The position numbers were made by a program, and so were the translations under genes. Below are positions 16,931 through 26,527 of a stretch of DNA of 64,000 bases, one piece after another (positions within the stretch are counted from its first letter, which is position 1; the number at the start of each line of letters is the position of its first letter). Source of the stretch: Vibrio sinaloensis (GTDB taxonomy: Bacteria > Pseudomonadota > Gammaproteobacteria > Enterobacterales > Vibrionaceae); contig NZ_CP096200.1 of NCBI RefSeq assembly GCF_023195835.1, positions 744,001-808,000 of the forward strand, in the 5' to 3' direction. The notes under the pieces are model-generated. The model did not search any database. It was not told the origin of the DNA and worked only from the letters and a program-made list of their open reading frames with translations.

Positions 16931-16938
16931 GTGAGGTC

Positions 16939-16968
16939 AAGTGCCACGGGGTCAACCGTGGCACTTTT
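16939..16968. terminator. Terminator between convergent genes
   Basis: Perfect 11-bp stem AAGTGCCACGG/CCGTGGCACTT with a 6-nt loop and short T run, between the alpha-glucosidase and the leftward LysR gene. Confidence 0.75.
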
Positions 16969-16991
16969 ACACTGTAAACACAATGATGGGG

Positions 16992-17873
16992 CTAGATTTT
17001 TTTGGCAGTCAGAAGTTCGTTAAGATACGTGAACACCGGCCCTCTATGGCTATTCGCGCGCCAAAGCAGATCGGCGGCATAATAGAGTTCGGCTCGTTGA
17101 AATTCAGGTTGGAACTCGATCAATGTCCCCATTGCTTGACGCTCTATCGCCATGGATTTCGGCAAAAACGCCCAGCCTAGACCTTGTTCGACTAAACGCA
17201 CCATGTCATCTAAGTCCGCAGCCTGCCAAATCTCTTGAGAGAGTTTACTGGTCGCATTGAGCACACTGTTTTCTAGCATACTGGTACAAACAATTTGCCT
17301 TTCTGCAATTAAGGTTTCATTGTCCACTTCACTCATGTCCGAAAAGTCAGAGTCTGGACTACAGACACATACCCACTCGATTTGTTCAACAGCGACAAAT
17401 TCCAAGTTGTCAGGAACCGCTTTTGAACCCAAGTTAAGCGCCAGATCTATTTCACCGTTTAGGATCGCGCTGTTCAGTTTCTCACCAGATAGTTTCAATA
17501 GTTGAACTTGAGTAAAAGGGAAACGCTGAGCCATTTTCTCTAGAGCGCTGTCGATGACCGAAAGAGGGACCAGTGGGTCAATGCCGATGCGTATAACATC
17601 TTCAACATCTTCTGTCGTACCCTGAGCAAAACTATGAATTCGTTCTGCCTGTCTGAGAAGGACTTTGGATTGCTCGTAAACACGTTCACCTTGAGCGGTT
17701 AATTTAGGGTACTTGGTCGAGCGGTCAAACAGCGTGACCCCTAAATCCAACTCTAAGTTATTGACCCCAATACTCACTGAGCTCTGACTTTTACCTAAAT
17801 GGCGAGCAGCTGCAGAGAAGGAGCCCTTTTCGGCGGCTGCAATGAATGCTGTGATTTGTTCAAGATTAAGCAT
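16992..17873 (-). CDS. LysR-family transcriptional regulator
   Basis: 293 residues. The N-terminal HTH reads ITAFIAAAEKGSFSAAARHL (8-27) and is followed by a standard effector domain. It sits alone between convergent alpha-glucosidase on its left and a long intergenic stretch on its right. Its target is unclear; autoregulation or control of the leftward genes beyond 18100 is possible. The start at 17873 is supported by the alignment of the HTH to the very N-terminus. Confidence 0.87.
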   Translation of the reverse strand: MLNLEQITAFIAAAEKGSFSAAARHLGKSQSSVSIGVNNLELDLGVTLFDRSTKYPKLTAQGERVYEQSKVLLRQAERIHSFAQGTTEDVEDVIRIGIDPLVPLSVIDSALEKMAQRFPFTQVQLLKLSGEKLNSAILNGEIDLALNLGSKAVPDNLEFVAVEQIEWVCVCSPDSDFSDMSEVDNETLIAERQIVCTSMLENSVLNATSKLSQEIWQAADLDDMVRLVEQGLGWAFLPKSMAIERQAMGTLIEFQPEFQRAELYYAADLLWRANSHRGPVFTYLNELLTAKKI

Positions 17874-17974
17874 AGCAATCCTATCTGAAAGTCAGTTGGT
17901 TGAGGCTTTCAAATATTAGTTAAATACATAATCCAGAGTCAACTTTAAGTGTCTCTTTATTAGGGGCAAGCACC

Positions 17975-18015
17975 ATTTTCCATTTAAATAACGATCAATT
18001 ATTTAAATGGAAAAT
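17975..18015. repeat. Perfect 17-bp inverted repeat in intergenic DNA
   Basis: ATTTTCCATTTAAATAA at 17975-17991 is exactly inverted at 17999-18015 with a 7-bp spacer. It is almost purely A/T, has no trailing T run on either strand, and lies between the start of the LysR gene and the end of the next leftward gene. An operator, or a hairpin that terminates without a T tract, are the options. I saw no second copy of it in the window. Confidence 0.65.
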
Positions 18016-18106
18016 GTCTTTTGAGTGCTCTCACTGGCGAATATTGAATGCACTTCATCTCATCAGGATGTTATTAGGTTGCAGTTAAACTCACCAGGCA
18101 GTGAAC

Positions 18107-18601
18107 TTACTTATCCAGCTTCCAGTTAGAGGCTAGCTCTCGCCAGTTGGTCATTTCTATGTCAGCGTAAGAGCTAAAACTGTGCACGCCAACAAAGGCT
18201 TTTTCCCCGATTTTTTTTACCTGTTGAGTGAGTTGGTCGTGTGAGCTTGAAGCAAGCTCTGACCCCTCGTGGTGCTGCGAGAACTGGCTTGAGAACCTAA
18301 CAATATCATCAATTTGTGCGCGCCATAGATGGTGTTGGCGTAAATAGGCATACACCAACCATGTCGTATAGGCAGAACGTCGGTAACCAAAACCTACCCA
18401 GCCTTGATAGGTGGCGGTCTTTACTTTCGCCCTGCATAAAGCTTCCCAACTCTCATATTCAAATAACCGACAAACGGCTTCACGAGATAGTCGTTGCTCC
18501 TGTTGGTCTGAACTTTCGAGTACTCTTTTAACTCGAACTTCGATGCCGAGATCTTCCACGATCCACAGTTGAGTTTTATCTTTCGGATCTATCAAATGCA
18601 T
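18107..18601 (-). CDS. Hypothetical protein
   Basis: 164 residues from the ATG at 18601; a TTG codon seven residues earlier is the alternative, and GGAG lies 12 bases before the ATG. I do not recognise the family. The protein is soluble, with several Trp and Tyr residues (GWVGFGYRRSAYTTWLVYAY near 87-106). It has no signal peptide or membrane helix. It ends 90 bp from the 17-bp inverted repeat. Confidence 0.55.
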   Translation of the reverse strand: MHLIDPKDKTQLWIVEDLGIEVRVKRVLESSDQQEQRLSREAVCRLFEYESWEALCRAKVKTATYQGWVGFGYRRSAYTTWLVYAYLRQHHLWRAQIDDIVRFSSQFSQHHEGSELASSSHDQLTQQVKKIGEKAFVGVHSFSSYADIEMTNWRELASNWKLDK

Positions 18602-18757
18602 TAGCACAAAAAACTCCAACAAAAATAGTGTGATACAGCGCTGTAGTTAACTAGACGCGTATCACGGCGGTAGAGGGTGACTTGCAATGGTATTGCTGGG
18701 CAGCGAAACAAAAAAATCGCAATGACGTGCGACTCTTTTGTGGATATCGGCTTCAAG

Positions 18758-19507
18758 CTATTGATACACAGCATTAAACGCAGCCGTTTCTAGCATGTTT
18801 CTTAAATTCGCGGACTGAGGATGATCAGGATGGATTTTATGACTCAATATGTCGTCAATGTTGACCGATGAGCCGTAAGTGGCGGTGTTCAGTTCGCTAT
18901 CCGGGCGAAAAGTGATCGCATCTATACTGCCGCCAAAAAACAAGCCGCTATTCTCAGAAACCATCAGTGTTGAAATGCCGTCTTTGCCTCCAACCACTTT
19001 GCCGCTAATGCCTTTGGCTATAGTCAAATCAGCTGTTGCACCGACTCGAAATGGTTTCGAACTGATCTGGTTGAGCATGTCGTTGCTTAAGATAACCCCA
19101 ATGCCTTCGACTTTTTGAGCGCCCGCCAGCAAGCCAAACATAACACTATTGAACTTAACGAATACTGGGGCACTCCACTGCTGTTCTTTGCGAGCTAACA
19201 GGATTCCTCTGCCCCATTGTGCACCGAGCACAAATCCCAATTGATGGCTTTTAGGCACGATCAGAATCGCTTTGGCAATACCTGTGGTGGTCTTAACTGA
19301 GTCCCAATACTGGTTGGAGTTAAAGCGAGAGAACTGTTGCTCTGATATTTTGACCAAGTTATTCGATTGAGTTTGGAGTTTCGATGTTTCGACTTGTTGC
19401 TGCGAACTTTGAGCTAGGGCAGCTCCAGACGAAATCGACATCAGGAACAGCAACAAGACGCTCATCAAGTTCCATCTAGTTGAGCCAGTGCAGTTGGAAA
19501 TAATCAT
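18758..19507 (-). CDS. Secreted SYLF-domain (YSC84-like) protein
   Basis: 249 residues from the ATG at 19507, preceded by GAGG. A hydrophobic signal segment (about 15-31, MSVLLLFLMSISSGAALA) leads to a domain of some 200 residues with the glycine-rich features of the SYLF/YSC84 lipid-binding family: LIVPKSHQLGFVLGAQWGRG and a later GGSIDAITFRPD. In this family the domain binds acidic phospholipids; bacterial members are periplasmic or outer-membrane-associated. The frame stays open upstream to 19708, but that extension has no signal-like sequence and would bury the signal peptide, so it is excluded. Confidence 0.78.
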   Translation of the reverse strand: MIISNCTGSTRWNLMSVLLLFLMSISSGAALAQSSQQQVETSKLQTQSNNLVKISEQQFSRFNSNQYWDSVKTTTGIAKAILIVPKSHQLGFVLGAQWGRGILLARKEQQWSAPVFVKFNSVMFGLLAGAQKVEGIGVILSNDMLNQISSKPFRVGATADLTIAKGISGKVVGGKDGISTLMVSENSGLFFGGSIDAITFRPDSELNTATYGSSVNIDDILSHKIHPDHPQSANLRNMLETAAFNAVYQ

Positions 19508-19830
19508 GATATTGGCCTCATTGACTGTAGTGTGAAACGTCGCAACTCTCTGATATTGCGCCGTCAATACTCGGTTTAGTTGTGACGGCTTCTGCCCACT
19601 CAGTACCTTGATGGTTGCGACAGCATCCGCTCGAGATTGTTTAAATGTCACGGGCTCGGTACTGACCGCTCCATTTTGGTCTATGGCCACAACAATACCT
19701 GTCTTCAAAGAATATATAGAGTTAGTTACTATTCGTTTTTTTAATAGTTTTCATTGAAAAACCCTCTTCTTGAGGCCAGTTTGTAACGTTGGCTGGGTTT
19801 TTAAGTTTTTGAAAATAATGTATTTTTATA
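19508..19830. other. Intergenic stretch between the RND pump and the SYLF gene
   Basis: It contains the open upstream extension of the SYLF frame (19508-19708, no supporting features) and an AT-rich part at about 19720-19830 that probably holds the SYLF promoter. No other gene is seen. Confidence 0.4.
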
Positions 19831-19831
19831 C

Positions 19832-19868
19832 AAAAGGCCCCTAAATTGACTCGAGCAAGTTTAGGGGC
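19832..19868 (-). terminator. Terminator of the RND pump gene
   Basis: Minus-strand stem GCCCCTAAA/TTTAGGGGC with a 14-nt loop, followed by CTTTTG. Confidence 0.75.
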
Positions 19869-19890
19869 TTAAACCGGTTATGCTTTCAGA

Positions 19891-22800
19891 CTAAGCAGTG
19901 TGAGCAAGTATCGATTTGTGCTTCAGTTCACGGATCGACTGGAACACAACGAACAGCACACAAGCAGCAATACAGCCGATGAAGGTTGCTGACACGATGC
20001 CACCAAATGACGCCCAACCTAAGGCTTGTTGCGCTCCGCTACCAATGGCATCGGCAACCATTAACGGAATCAAACCTACAGCGAAAGAGAAGGCAGTCAT
20101 AAATACCGCGCGGGCACGTAAGCGCATGGCTTCAACGGCTGCGTGCTTGAGTGCGTAGCCTTGCACTTCTCGAAGCTCTTTGGCGTATTCCACGATGAGA
20201 ATAGCGTTTCGTACCGCCATACCAATCAGCAAGACTGCCGCGAGTTGAGTGAACAAGGTAATTTCAACGCCGAGTTTTGCCACGCCAGCAACAATCCCGA
20301 TGACTGCTGTCGGTACCATGGTCATGATAGCGGCAGGGATCAACCAGCTTTCGTATTGTGCGACCAGAACAAGATAAGTCACCAGTAGCGCCAGAGCGAG
20401 AATGATGGCAGTTTGGTTTCCGGCCTGGATCTCCTCTTTTGCCGTACCTGTAAACTCAATCGCATAGCCTTCTGGCAGATCAAGCGACTTCAACGTCTCA
20501 ATAGCAGCACCACTTGACAGGCTTGGAATCACATCAATGGATACCGACTGTTGACCGTTAAAGCGGTTAAGGAAGTTTGGTAACTTAGTGTTCTCCAAGT
20601 CAAACAGTTTACTCGCTGGTTGGCTTTGTCCATTGCCGTAGGTAATGAATACGTTGTCTAACGCGTCTTGATTCAGTCGATGCTCAGGGGCATTTTGCAT
20701 CATGACTTTGTAGTTTCGACCGTATAGGTTGAATGTATTGACATATTGACCGCCAAAGTGCGCTTGCATACCAGCGACAAGATCAGCGTAAGTTACCCCG
20801 TACTCAAGCATGATGTCGCGTTTGACGTTCAATTTTAGTGATGGTTTATCGACTGAAAACTGGGTCATTGCAATGGCAATAGAGTCAGAATCATTAAGCT
20901 GTTCCATTATTTGTTGAGTGTCTTTCATCAGCTCTTGCGCAGAGCGACCAAGCTTGTCAATCAACATAAAGTTAATGCCATCGACCATGCCCAACTCTGG
21001 AATAACCGGTGGTTTGAAAGCGAACCCACTGATTTGGTTGTCTGCAAGCACTTGGTTTACTTGTTCGGTGATCTCATCATCTGAGTGCTTGCGTTCTTCA
21101 AGCGCATCAAGATTAAGCAGAATTAAGAAGCTACTCATATCGGCGGTATTATTGAGCAGATTAAAGCCAGAGGCAGCGATCGAGTTTTTTACCCCATCAA
21201 CTTGTTGAAGTTGTTCTATTAAATCTAGAGCATGTTTGTCGGTAACAGGTAAGGCTGTACCAGGGTCAAAACCACCAACGACAAAGATCGCGCTGGTATC
21301 TTCTGCGGGCAGCATGCCTTGAGGGAGATCTTTTCCGTGGTCGACGGCTTGCCACACTAAAGCGCCAAGTAGCAACAGAGAGATGATCGGGAAGCGCACA
21401 AACTGTTTTGTCACGAAGGTAAAGGCTGTGATTTTTCCGCCAATCACCCGCTCAACTGAACGAGCCAACACGCCTTTTTTCGGGCGTTTCATGAACAAGA
21501 CACACAGTGCTGGTGTTAGGCTCAATGCGACGACGGTAGAGACTAGAACCGACACGGATAGCACGATACCGAACTCACTGTAAATAGTGCCGGTCATACC
21601 TTGCATGAAAACAGTCGGCGCGAATACAGACAGCAATACCAAAGCAGAGGCAATGATCGGTGATACCACTTTGTCCATGGCACGAACAATCGACTCGCGA
21701 ACACTCATGTCAGGGTTATGGTGCAGTTCGTGTTCGGCTGCCTCAATCACAATGATAGCGGCATCGACGACAATACCGATAGCCATGACCAAGCCAAGCA
21801 TAGAGATAATATTGATATCGATACCTAGGCCAAACATGAAGGCGAATGTGCCAATCAAGGATACTGGGATGGCGGTGACTGTGATCAGCGTTAAGCGGAT
21901 TGACTGCATGAACACCAACGTCACTAGACCCACAATCACGACGGCTAACAATAAGGTTTCGATCACATTGTCGATTGCCCCCAAAACAAAGCTGGTCGCA
22001 TCGTATACGTAGTCGATCTGATAGTGAGTGTCGAAAGTGTTAAGGAGATCGGCTACGGCTTGGCCGACTTCAACGGCATTCGCATCGGGAGTTTTATAAA
22101 TGAAGACCACTGAACCACTGTCGGCGCCAGCATAAGCATTGGCAGTGTACACCTCTGCGCCTAATTCAATCTGTGCTACGTCTTTGAGCAGAATACGTTT
22201 TTGCAGTGCATCACCGCGAACAACGATGTCTTCGAACTGCTCTTTTGTGGTTAAACCACCGTCTACTGTAAGCGGGAACTCAAGCAGATCGCCTTGAAGT
22301 GAACCTGCAGGACTGATCTTATTTTGTGTGCTAATGGCATGGTTGATTGCCGCTACATCGACAGAATATTGCTTCATTTTGACCGGATCTAACCAGATGC
22401 GCATGGCGTACTTTTTCTCACCTAGTACATCGACTTTAGAAATACCGGGAATACGCTGTAACGCCTCTTTAAACGGTCCGCCAGAGAAGCTGCTGATTTC
22501 GGTGTCTTTCGCTTTTCCTGTTGGATCTTTAATCGAAAGGCCTATTAACATACCGTTAGACAGCTTTTCTACCTTCACACCATTTCGAGCAACTTCGGGT
22601 GGTAGTTCGGGAAGAGCGAGGTTGACTCGGTTTTGTACCAAAGTGACGGCGTTATCTGCATCGGTCCCATTTTCGAATACCACCTCGAGCGAATAGGTTC
22701 CATCTGCGCCAGAGGTCGACTTCATGTACTCCATCCCGGTGACGCCATTCACCTGTTTTTCGATCTCTGGTGCGACCGATTTGGTTATCACTTCAGCTGT

Positions 22801-22956
22801 CGCTCCGTCCATCCATGTATCGACAGCTATTGTGAGGGGCGCAACATCTGGGTATCGCCCCATGGGAGATTGCAGTGCCGATACGACACCTGCAATGGAA
22901 ATAAAAATGGAAAGAACAATGGCAAGCTTGGGCCTGCTGATAAATATCTTAAACAT
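19891..22956 (-). CDS. RND-family efflux pump inner-membrane subunit without adaptor gene
   Basis: 1021 residues from MFKIFISRPK (ATG at 22956, AGAGGTCC upstream). Topology is AcrB-like: two periplasmic loops of about 300 residues and two six-helix bundles. The helix-4 relay motif reads GIVVDAAIIVIE with Asp398, but the partner Asp of AcrB (D408) is Ala399; the AcrB Lys940 position reads Arg in RNAILIVEYAKEL. A single-Asp relay also occurs in metal-type pumps such as CusA. No periplasmic adaptor or TolC-like gene is nearby; an MFS gene lies 171 bp upstream. It must borrow an adaptor or work with an unusual partner. Substrate unknown. Confidence 0.9.
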   Translation of the reverse strand: MFKIFISRPKLAIVLSIFISIAGVVSALQSPMGRYPDVAPLTIAVDTWMDGATAEVITKSVAPEIEKQVNGVTGMEYMKSTSGADGTYSLEVVFENGTDADNAVTLVQNRVNLALPELPPEVARNGVKVEKLSNGMLIGLSIKDPTGKAKDTEISSFSGGPFKEALQRIPGISKVDVLGEKKYAMRIWLDPVKMKQYSVDVAAINHAISTQNKISPAGSLQGDLLEFPLTVDGGLTTKEQFEDIVVRGDALQKRILLKDVAQIELGAEVYTANAYAGADSGSVVFIYKTPDANAVEVGQAVADLLNTFDTHYQIDYVYDATSFVLGAIDNVIETLLLAVVIVGLVTLVFMQSIRLTLITVTAIPVSLIGTFAFMFGLGIDINIISMLGLVMAIGIVVDAAIIVIEAAEHELHHNPDMSVRESIVRAMDKVVSPIIASALVLLSVFAPTVFMQGMTGTIYSEFGIVLSVSVLVSTVVALSLTPALCVLFMKRPKKGVLARSVERVIGGKITAFTFVTKQFVRFPIISLLLLGALVWQAVDHGKDLPQGMLPAEDTSAIFVVGGFDPGTALPVTDKHALDLIEQLQQVDGVKNSIAASGFNLLNNTADMSSFLILLNLDALEERKHSDDEITEQVNQVLADNQISGFAFKPPVIPELGMVDGINFMLIDKLGRSAQELMKDTQQIMEQLNDSDSIAIAMTQFSVDKPSLKLNVKRDIMLEYGVTYADLVAGMQAHFGGQYVNTFNLYGRNYKVMMQNAPEHRLNQDALDNVFITYGNGQSQPASKLFDLENTKLPNFLNRFNGQQSVSIDVIPSLSSGAAIETLKSLDLPEGYAIEFTGTAKEEIQAGNQTAIILALALLVTYLVLVAQYESWLIPAAIMTMVPTAVIGIVAGVAKLGVEITLFTQLAAVLLIGMAVRNAILIVEYAKELREVQGYALKHAAVEAMRLRARAVFMTAFSFAVGLIPLMVADAIGSGAQQALGWASFGGIVSATFIGCIAACVLFVVFQSIRELKHKSILAHTA

Positions 22957-23127
22957 GGTGGACCTCTGATGGATGTGGAGGATGGGCACCCTCAGCATAC
23001 TCAAAGGCGTATTTAGCAACAATGTAGGTTCTATAGAGAGAACGAATAGGTCCTACTGGTAGAGAAGTTCTGTCAACAGTTGTTAGTAATTGCGGTAAAC
23101 GGTATCGAGCTCAGGTAACCGTCTTCT

Positions 23128-24213
23128 CTATGCTCGGCTGGATTTGAGTACCGAGGCCATCATCCAATAAGTGAGGAACAGCATCACAGTCAACTCAGGC
23201 AATACCCACCCCGAAATCAACACCAAAGGTCCTAACGCCGCTCCAAAGGTTTGCGCCACCAAAACAAAGCAAAGAATGACTCGGGCATGTCGACCTGTCG
23301 CAATCGAACCAAGCGCCAGGGGTAGCATGAAATTCCACAGCAGTTGGAAAAAGAAGGTGGCGGCAACAAAGCGACTCATTGAGTCATCCAAAACGATCAC
23401 GCCTACCACCAAGCATTGTAAGCCGATCGCAATGGGCAGTAGTTTGGATTTCTTGGCATGTACCCAGTTTAGGGTGGCCAAGATCGCACCGAGGACACTA
23501 AATAGGGTACCGATGGAAAAGAGATACCCTTGCTGTTCAATAGTGATGTCGCGAGCGTTAGCATAGAAACCGAGTGTTGACCAAACCGCGGAGTGGGTCA
23601 TCATGACCATGGCAATCGCACCCAAGCTGATAAATATCAGCGAGTAATCAAGTTGCTCAGACGGTCGAGAACTGATGGTTGTTTCACTTTGTAAGGGTTT
23701 GAATAACAAACAGACGGCTGCCAATGCGCATAGGACAAACAAAATGGAGCGCGGGCCATAGGTTTGAACCCAATAAGGTAAAAACAAAAACAGTGCAGCC
23801 GTGAACAACATTTGGATGGCGATGGCTTTACCAAAAGCAGCATCGGCATTTTCTTCACTCCCCAGGACCTCATAACCCCGAACGATCACCAAACCTGCGA
23901 GCACCCCAGCAACAGCACGAATCATGAAGAACATGGTGAAGTCGGCAGTCATGGCACTGAGCAAATTACATATGCTTAGTCCAGCGAGAGCGAAATTTTC
24001 GTTGTAGCGCACGCCCCACTTCAATGCTTGGTAGTTGATGCCACAAGCTAGCGCAAAGCCCATCAACTCTACGGTAGCGAGGCTATTGAGCTGAGTTTTT
24101 GAGAGCAGAAAATAGTCTGACAACGTGGTTAAGAACAGTGGCAGTATGGAAAAAACAGCCGCTGCAATCGCCAGTTTGATACTTGCTGATAGCCAGTTGG
24201 GGGCGGTAATCAT
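23128..24213 (-). CDS. MFS transporter
   Basis: 361 residues, almost entirely hydrophobic, with about 11-12 predicted helices. It is on the short side for an MFS carrier (usually 390-420), largely because of short loops and termini. No substrate-specific motif was recognised. It is in the same direction as the RND gene with a 171-bp gap, and a drug or metabolite export role is plausible from that company. Confidence 0.8.
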   Translation of the reverse strand: MITAPNWLSASIKLAIAAAVFSILPLFLTTLSDYFLLSKTQLNSLATVELMGFALACGINYQALKWGVRYNENFALAGLSICNLLSAMTADFTMFFMIRAVAGVLAGLVIVRGYEVLGSEENADAAFGKAIAIQMLFTAALFLFLPYWVQTYGPRSILFVLCALAAVCLLFKPLQSETTISSRPSEQLDYSLIFISLGAIAMVMMTHSAVWSTLGFYANARDITIEQQGYLFSIGTLFSVLGAILATLNWVHAKKSKLLPIAIGLQCLVVGVIVLDDSMSRFVAATFFFQLLWNFMLPLALGSIATGRHARVILCFVLVAQTFGAALGPLVLISGWVLPELTVMLFLTYWMMASVLKSSRA

Positions 24214-24331
24214 AACTTTGCCCTAGGGTGTGATGTCTTACTGATAACTTACATCAATTTGTTAGGTTAGGGAAACAGCTTGTCTGTGCTAAAGATGAAG
24301 GTGAGAGGAGAAGTGGATTTGATGATCCTGC

Positions 24332-24365
24332 GATGCAACCCACCAAGTAAAAGGTGGGTTGCATC
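24332..24365 (-). terminator. Long perfect hairpin after the acyltransferase-type hydrolase gene
   Basis: 13-bp perfect stem GATGCAACCCACC/GGTGGGTTGCATC with an 8-nt loop, 8 bp after the stop codon of the leftward hydrolase. No T run follows on the minus strand, so it may act mainly in mRNA stability. Confidence 0.55.
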
Positions 24366-24373
24366 ATCATTGA

Positions 24374-25549
24374 CTAGTCAAAACAAACTTGAGTGTATTC
24401 TCCTTTCATGAACAGAGGGTTTTCCGGGGCAAACTCAGCACAGCCCGAGTTCAAGTCCCAAATGAATGCTTTGGTAGTCACGAACTCATCACCGTTGTAT
24501 TTAGATAAGTTGACCGGTTTTGAGTTGAACAGGTACTTCATTGATTCAACCGTTAGCTCTGGCGTGAATTTAATAAAGTTGTCTGCCGCATCTTTTCTCG
24601 CAAACGTCCAGAAGTTCTTTCTGTTCACTTCAGTTTCTTGCTGCGCGCTTGTTCCCTCAGGGATGAGCTTGTCTCTTAGCGATTGAGAGTGGTTGGTAAA
24701 CGCTACACCCTTATCATTGCCACGGTGGACTACAGTTTCTGCACCTGCGACATTGATGGCGGCGTAACCGCCTTGGCTATCTGCAACCGTCATATTCATT
24801 GGTACGATAAGCTTATATTGCTTGGCAAGGGCAATCACTTCTTCAACCGAGTTCATTCTAGCGGCCGTTGAAGCAAGTGCATCTAAGGTGATGATATTAC
24901 TGTAATCGGCTGTAGATTGAATGGATTTACGTCCTAGATGCGTGATAGTTACACCCACTTTGCGACCCATTTGCTGGAATAGAGTGCCATCTCCAATTTC
25001 GCCAATTTGATGGTCGGTTTTCAACAGAGTTGTATCATCTTTGATGGAGCTTAGTGGCCAATCTAGAGTTTGACCGACTAAACCATTGTTGTATGCGACC
25101 GAAGTACAACCGTTCGGTAGGTCGATGTAGTCAGTAATGCTCTCACCTGTAACGCCTGAATCAATCGTGAAATCCGGAGCCATGGTGCTTGCAACTAAGC
25201 GTTCGAGCGAGATGCCACGATACTGGGCTTGAGATTTCAACATTCTGAAGTGATCAGGGTTAATTTTTGCAATATTCTTGATGGCTTGCTTTGCAATGTC
25301 TAACCATTGCTCTGCGTCATCACCCAATGGAGCGAGTTCTTCACCACGTTCCAGAGAACTTTTAGCGATAATAACGCCAATCTCTTCAGGTGTTTTACCT
25401 GTTGCATCAATCACGTAGGCCTGTTCCTGAACGGCTGCGCGGTCTGCATTGAAGTAAGGTAGGTTATCGCCAATGACGTTAGCTGAATCCGTTGCATGAG
25501 CCATTGATGAGGCGGAGATAATAAGTGCTGCGATTAGTTTAAGTTTCAT
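24374..25549 (-). CDS. Secreted Ntn hydrolase, penicillin acyltransferase (AAT) type
   Basis: 391 residues with a signal peptide (MKLKLIAALIISASSMAHA, cleavage near 19). The segment NGCTSVAYNNGLVGQTLDWP places Cys148 after Gly147, the autocleavage site that exposes an N-terminal Cys nucleophile in the acyl-CoA:isopenicillin N acyltransferase family (C45). Downstream VGVTITHLGRKS and a later NHS fit the same fold. Such enzymes hydrolyse or transfer linear amides; the physiological substrate is unknown. It is divergent from a LysR gene (99-bp gap) which probably controls it. Confidence 0.85.
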   Translation of the reverse strand: MKLKLIAALIISASSMAHATDSANVIGDNLPYFNADRAAVQEQAYVIDATGKTPEEIGVIIAKSSLERGEELAPLGDDAEQWLDIAKQAIKNIAKINPDHFRMLKSQAQYRGISLERLVASTMAPDFTIDSGVTGESITDYIDLPNGCTSVAYNNGLVGQTLDWPLSSIKDDTTLLKTDHQIGEIGDGTLFQQMGRKVGVTITHLGRKSIQSTADYSNIITLDALASTAARMNSVEEVIALAKQYKLIVPMNMTVADSQGGYAAINVAGAETVVHRGNDKGVAFTNHSQSLRDKLIPEGTSAQQETEVNRKNFWTFARKDAADNFIKFTPELTVESMKYLFNSKPVNLSKYNGDEFVTTKAFIWDLNSGCAEFAPENPLFMKGEYTQVCFD

Positions 25550-25648
25550 AGCGTTTACCTTTCTCTATATGTGTTTCGATTTACGAATAGATTAACAACA
25601 AAAATCGGATTACTATTAACTGGTAACTATGCATAAAAAGGATAGGGT

Positions 25649-26527
25649 GTGATTTCTTACAACCAAATGAAAGCGTTCTTGACGGTGGTGGAAGTGGGTT
25701 CCATGAGCAAAGCGGCTAAACGGCTGTATTGTTCTCAATCTACGGTCAGCCGTTTGATTGAGCAGCTTGAGGACGAAACGGGGTTGCAGCTATTTGAACG
25801 TGACTTCTCATCTAAACGCCTATCATTAACCGAATCTGGTCAAGCGATTCAGACCAAATGTCAGCAAACACTGACTGGTTTAGAAGAGTTCGAGAGCTTT
25901 TGTCATGGTTTAAGTGCTGGGGTTGAAGCCGAAATGACCCTAGCTATACCCCAGTTGTTTCAAAGTCACCAGTTGCAACGGATGTTGTCAAAACTGTTTA
26001 AAGCCTTTCCCAATACCCAGTTTTCGTTTGTTGAACCCTCAATCAATACGATCGTTCGACTTGTAGAACAAAAGAAGGTGGACTTTGCGTTCAATATTAC
26101 AACCTATGAGTATGGTCATGGGGTGGATTTTTTGGGAATACAAGAGCTTAGGGCTTGTATGGTAGTGGCTCAAGATAGCCCTCTCGCGACATTAAGTAGG
26201 GCTTCCATCGCCGATTTAGAGCAGCATCGTCACGTCACTTTCCGCCAATTATCGAATAGAAAAGTGGAAGGGCTCAATTTTTCCAAGCATGTTATAGAAG
26301 CCGATACCATTCATCAGCAGTTGTCACTTCTTGCACCAACAGCTGGTTATGCTGTGATTCCAGAATCGATGTATCAGAGTTTTAAAGATGTCTATGGGCT
26401 TGCTCGATTGCACAGCGAAGTAGATAGCCGACTTGTTTACTCGTGCCACGCTATGTATCCGCAAAACAACTTAAATAAGCCTGTGAATCAATGGCTAGTG
26501 AACTACATTAAGGAGCATTGGCAGTGA
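25649..26527 (+). CDS. LysR-family regulator divergent from the AAT-type hydrolase
   Basis: 292 residues, GTG start at 25649 behind AAGGATAGG. HTH MKAFLTVVEVGSMSKAAKRL (7-26) and a standard effector-binding region. The divergent arrangement with the secreted hydrolase gene and the short shared promoter are the classic layout for LysR control of a neighbouring gene. No terminator is seen directly after it. Confidence 0.88.
   Translation: MISYNQMKAFLTVVEVGSMSKAAKRLYCSQSTVSRLIEQLEDETGLQLFERDFSSKRLSLTESGQAIQTKCQQTLTGLEEFESFCHGLSAGVEAEMTLAIPQLFQSHQLQRMLSKLFKAFPNTQFSFVEPSINTIVRLVEQKKVDFAFNITTYEYGHGVDFLGIQELRACMVVAQDSPLATLSRASIADLEQHRHVTFRQLSNRKVEGLNFSKHVIEADTIHQQLSLLAPTAGYAVIPESMYQSFKDVYGLARLHSEVDSRLVYSCHAMYPQNNLNKPVNQWLVNYIKEHWQ

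Noticed and set aside
19508..19708. N-terminal extension of the SYLF protein
   Set aside because: Would place the signal peptide in the protein interior; the ATG at 19507 has its own GAGG site.
20143..22012. Several rightward frames of 80-141 codons over the RND gene
   Set aside because: Antisense shadows of a long, well-conserved transporter gene.
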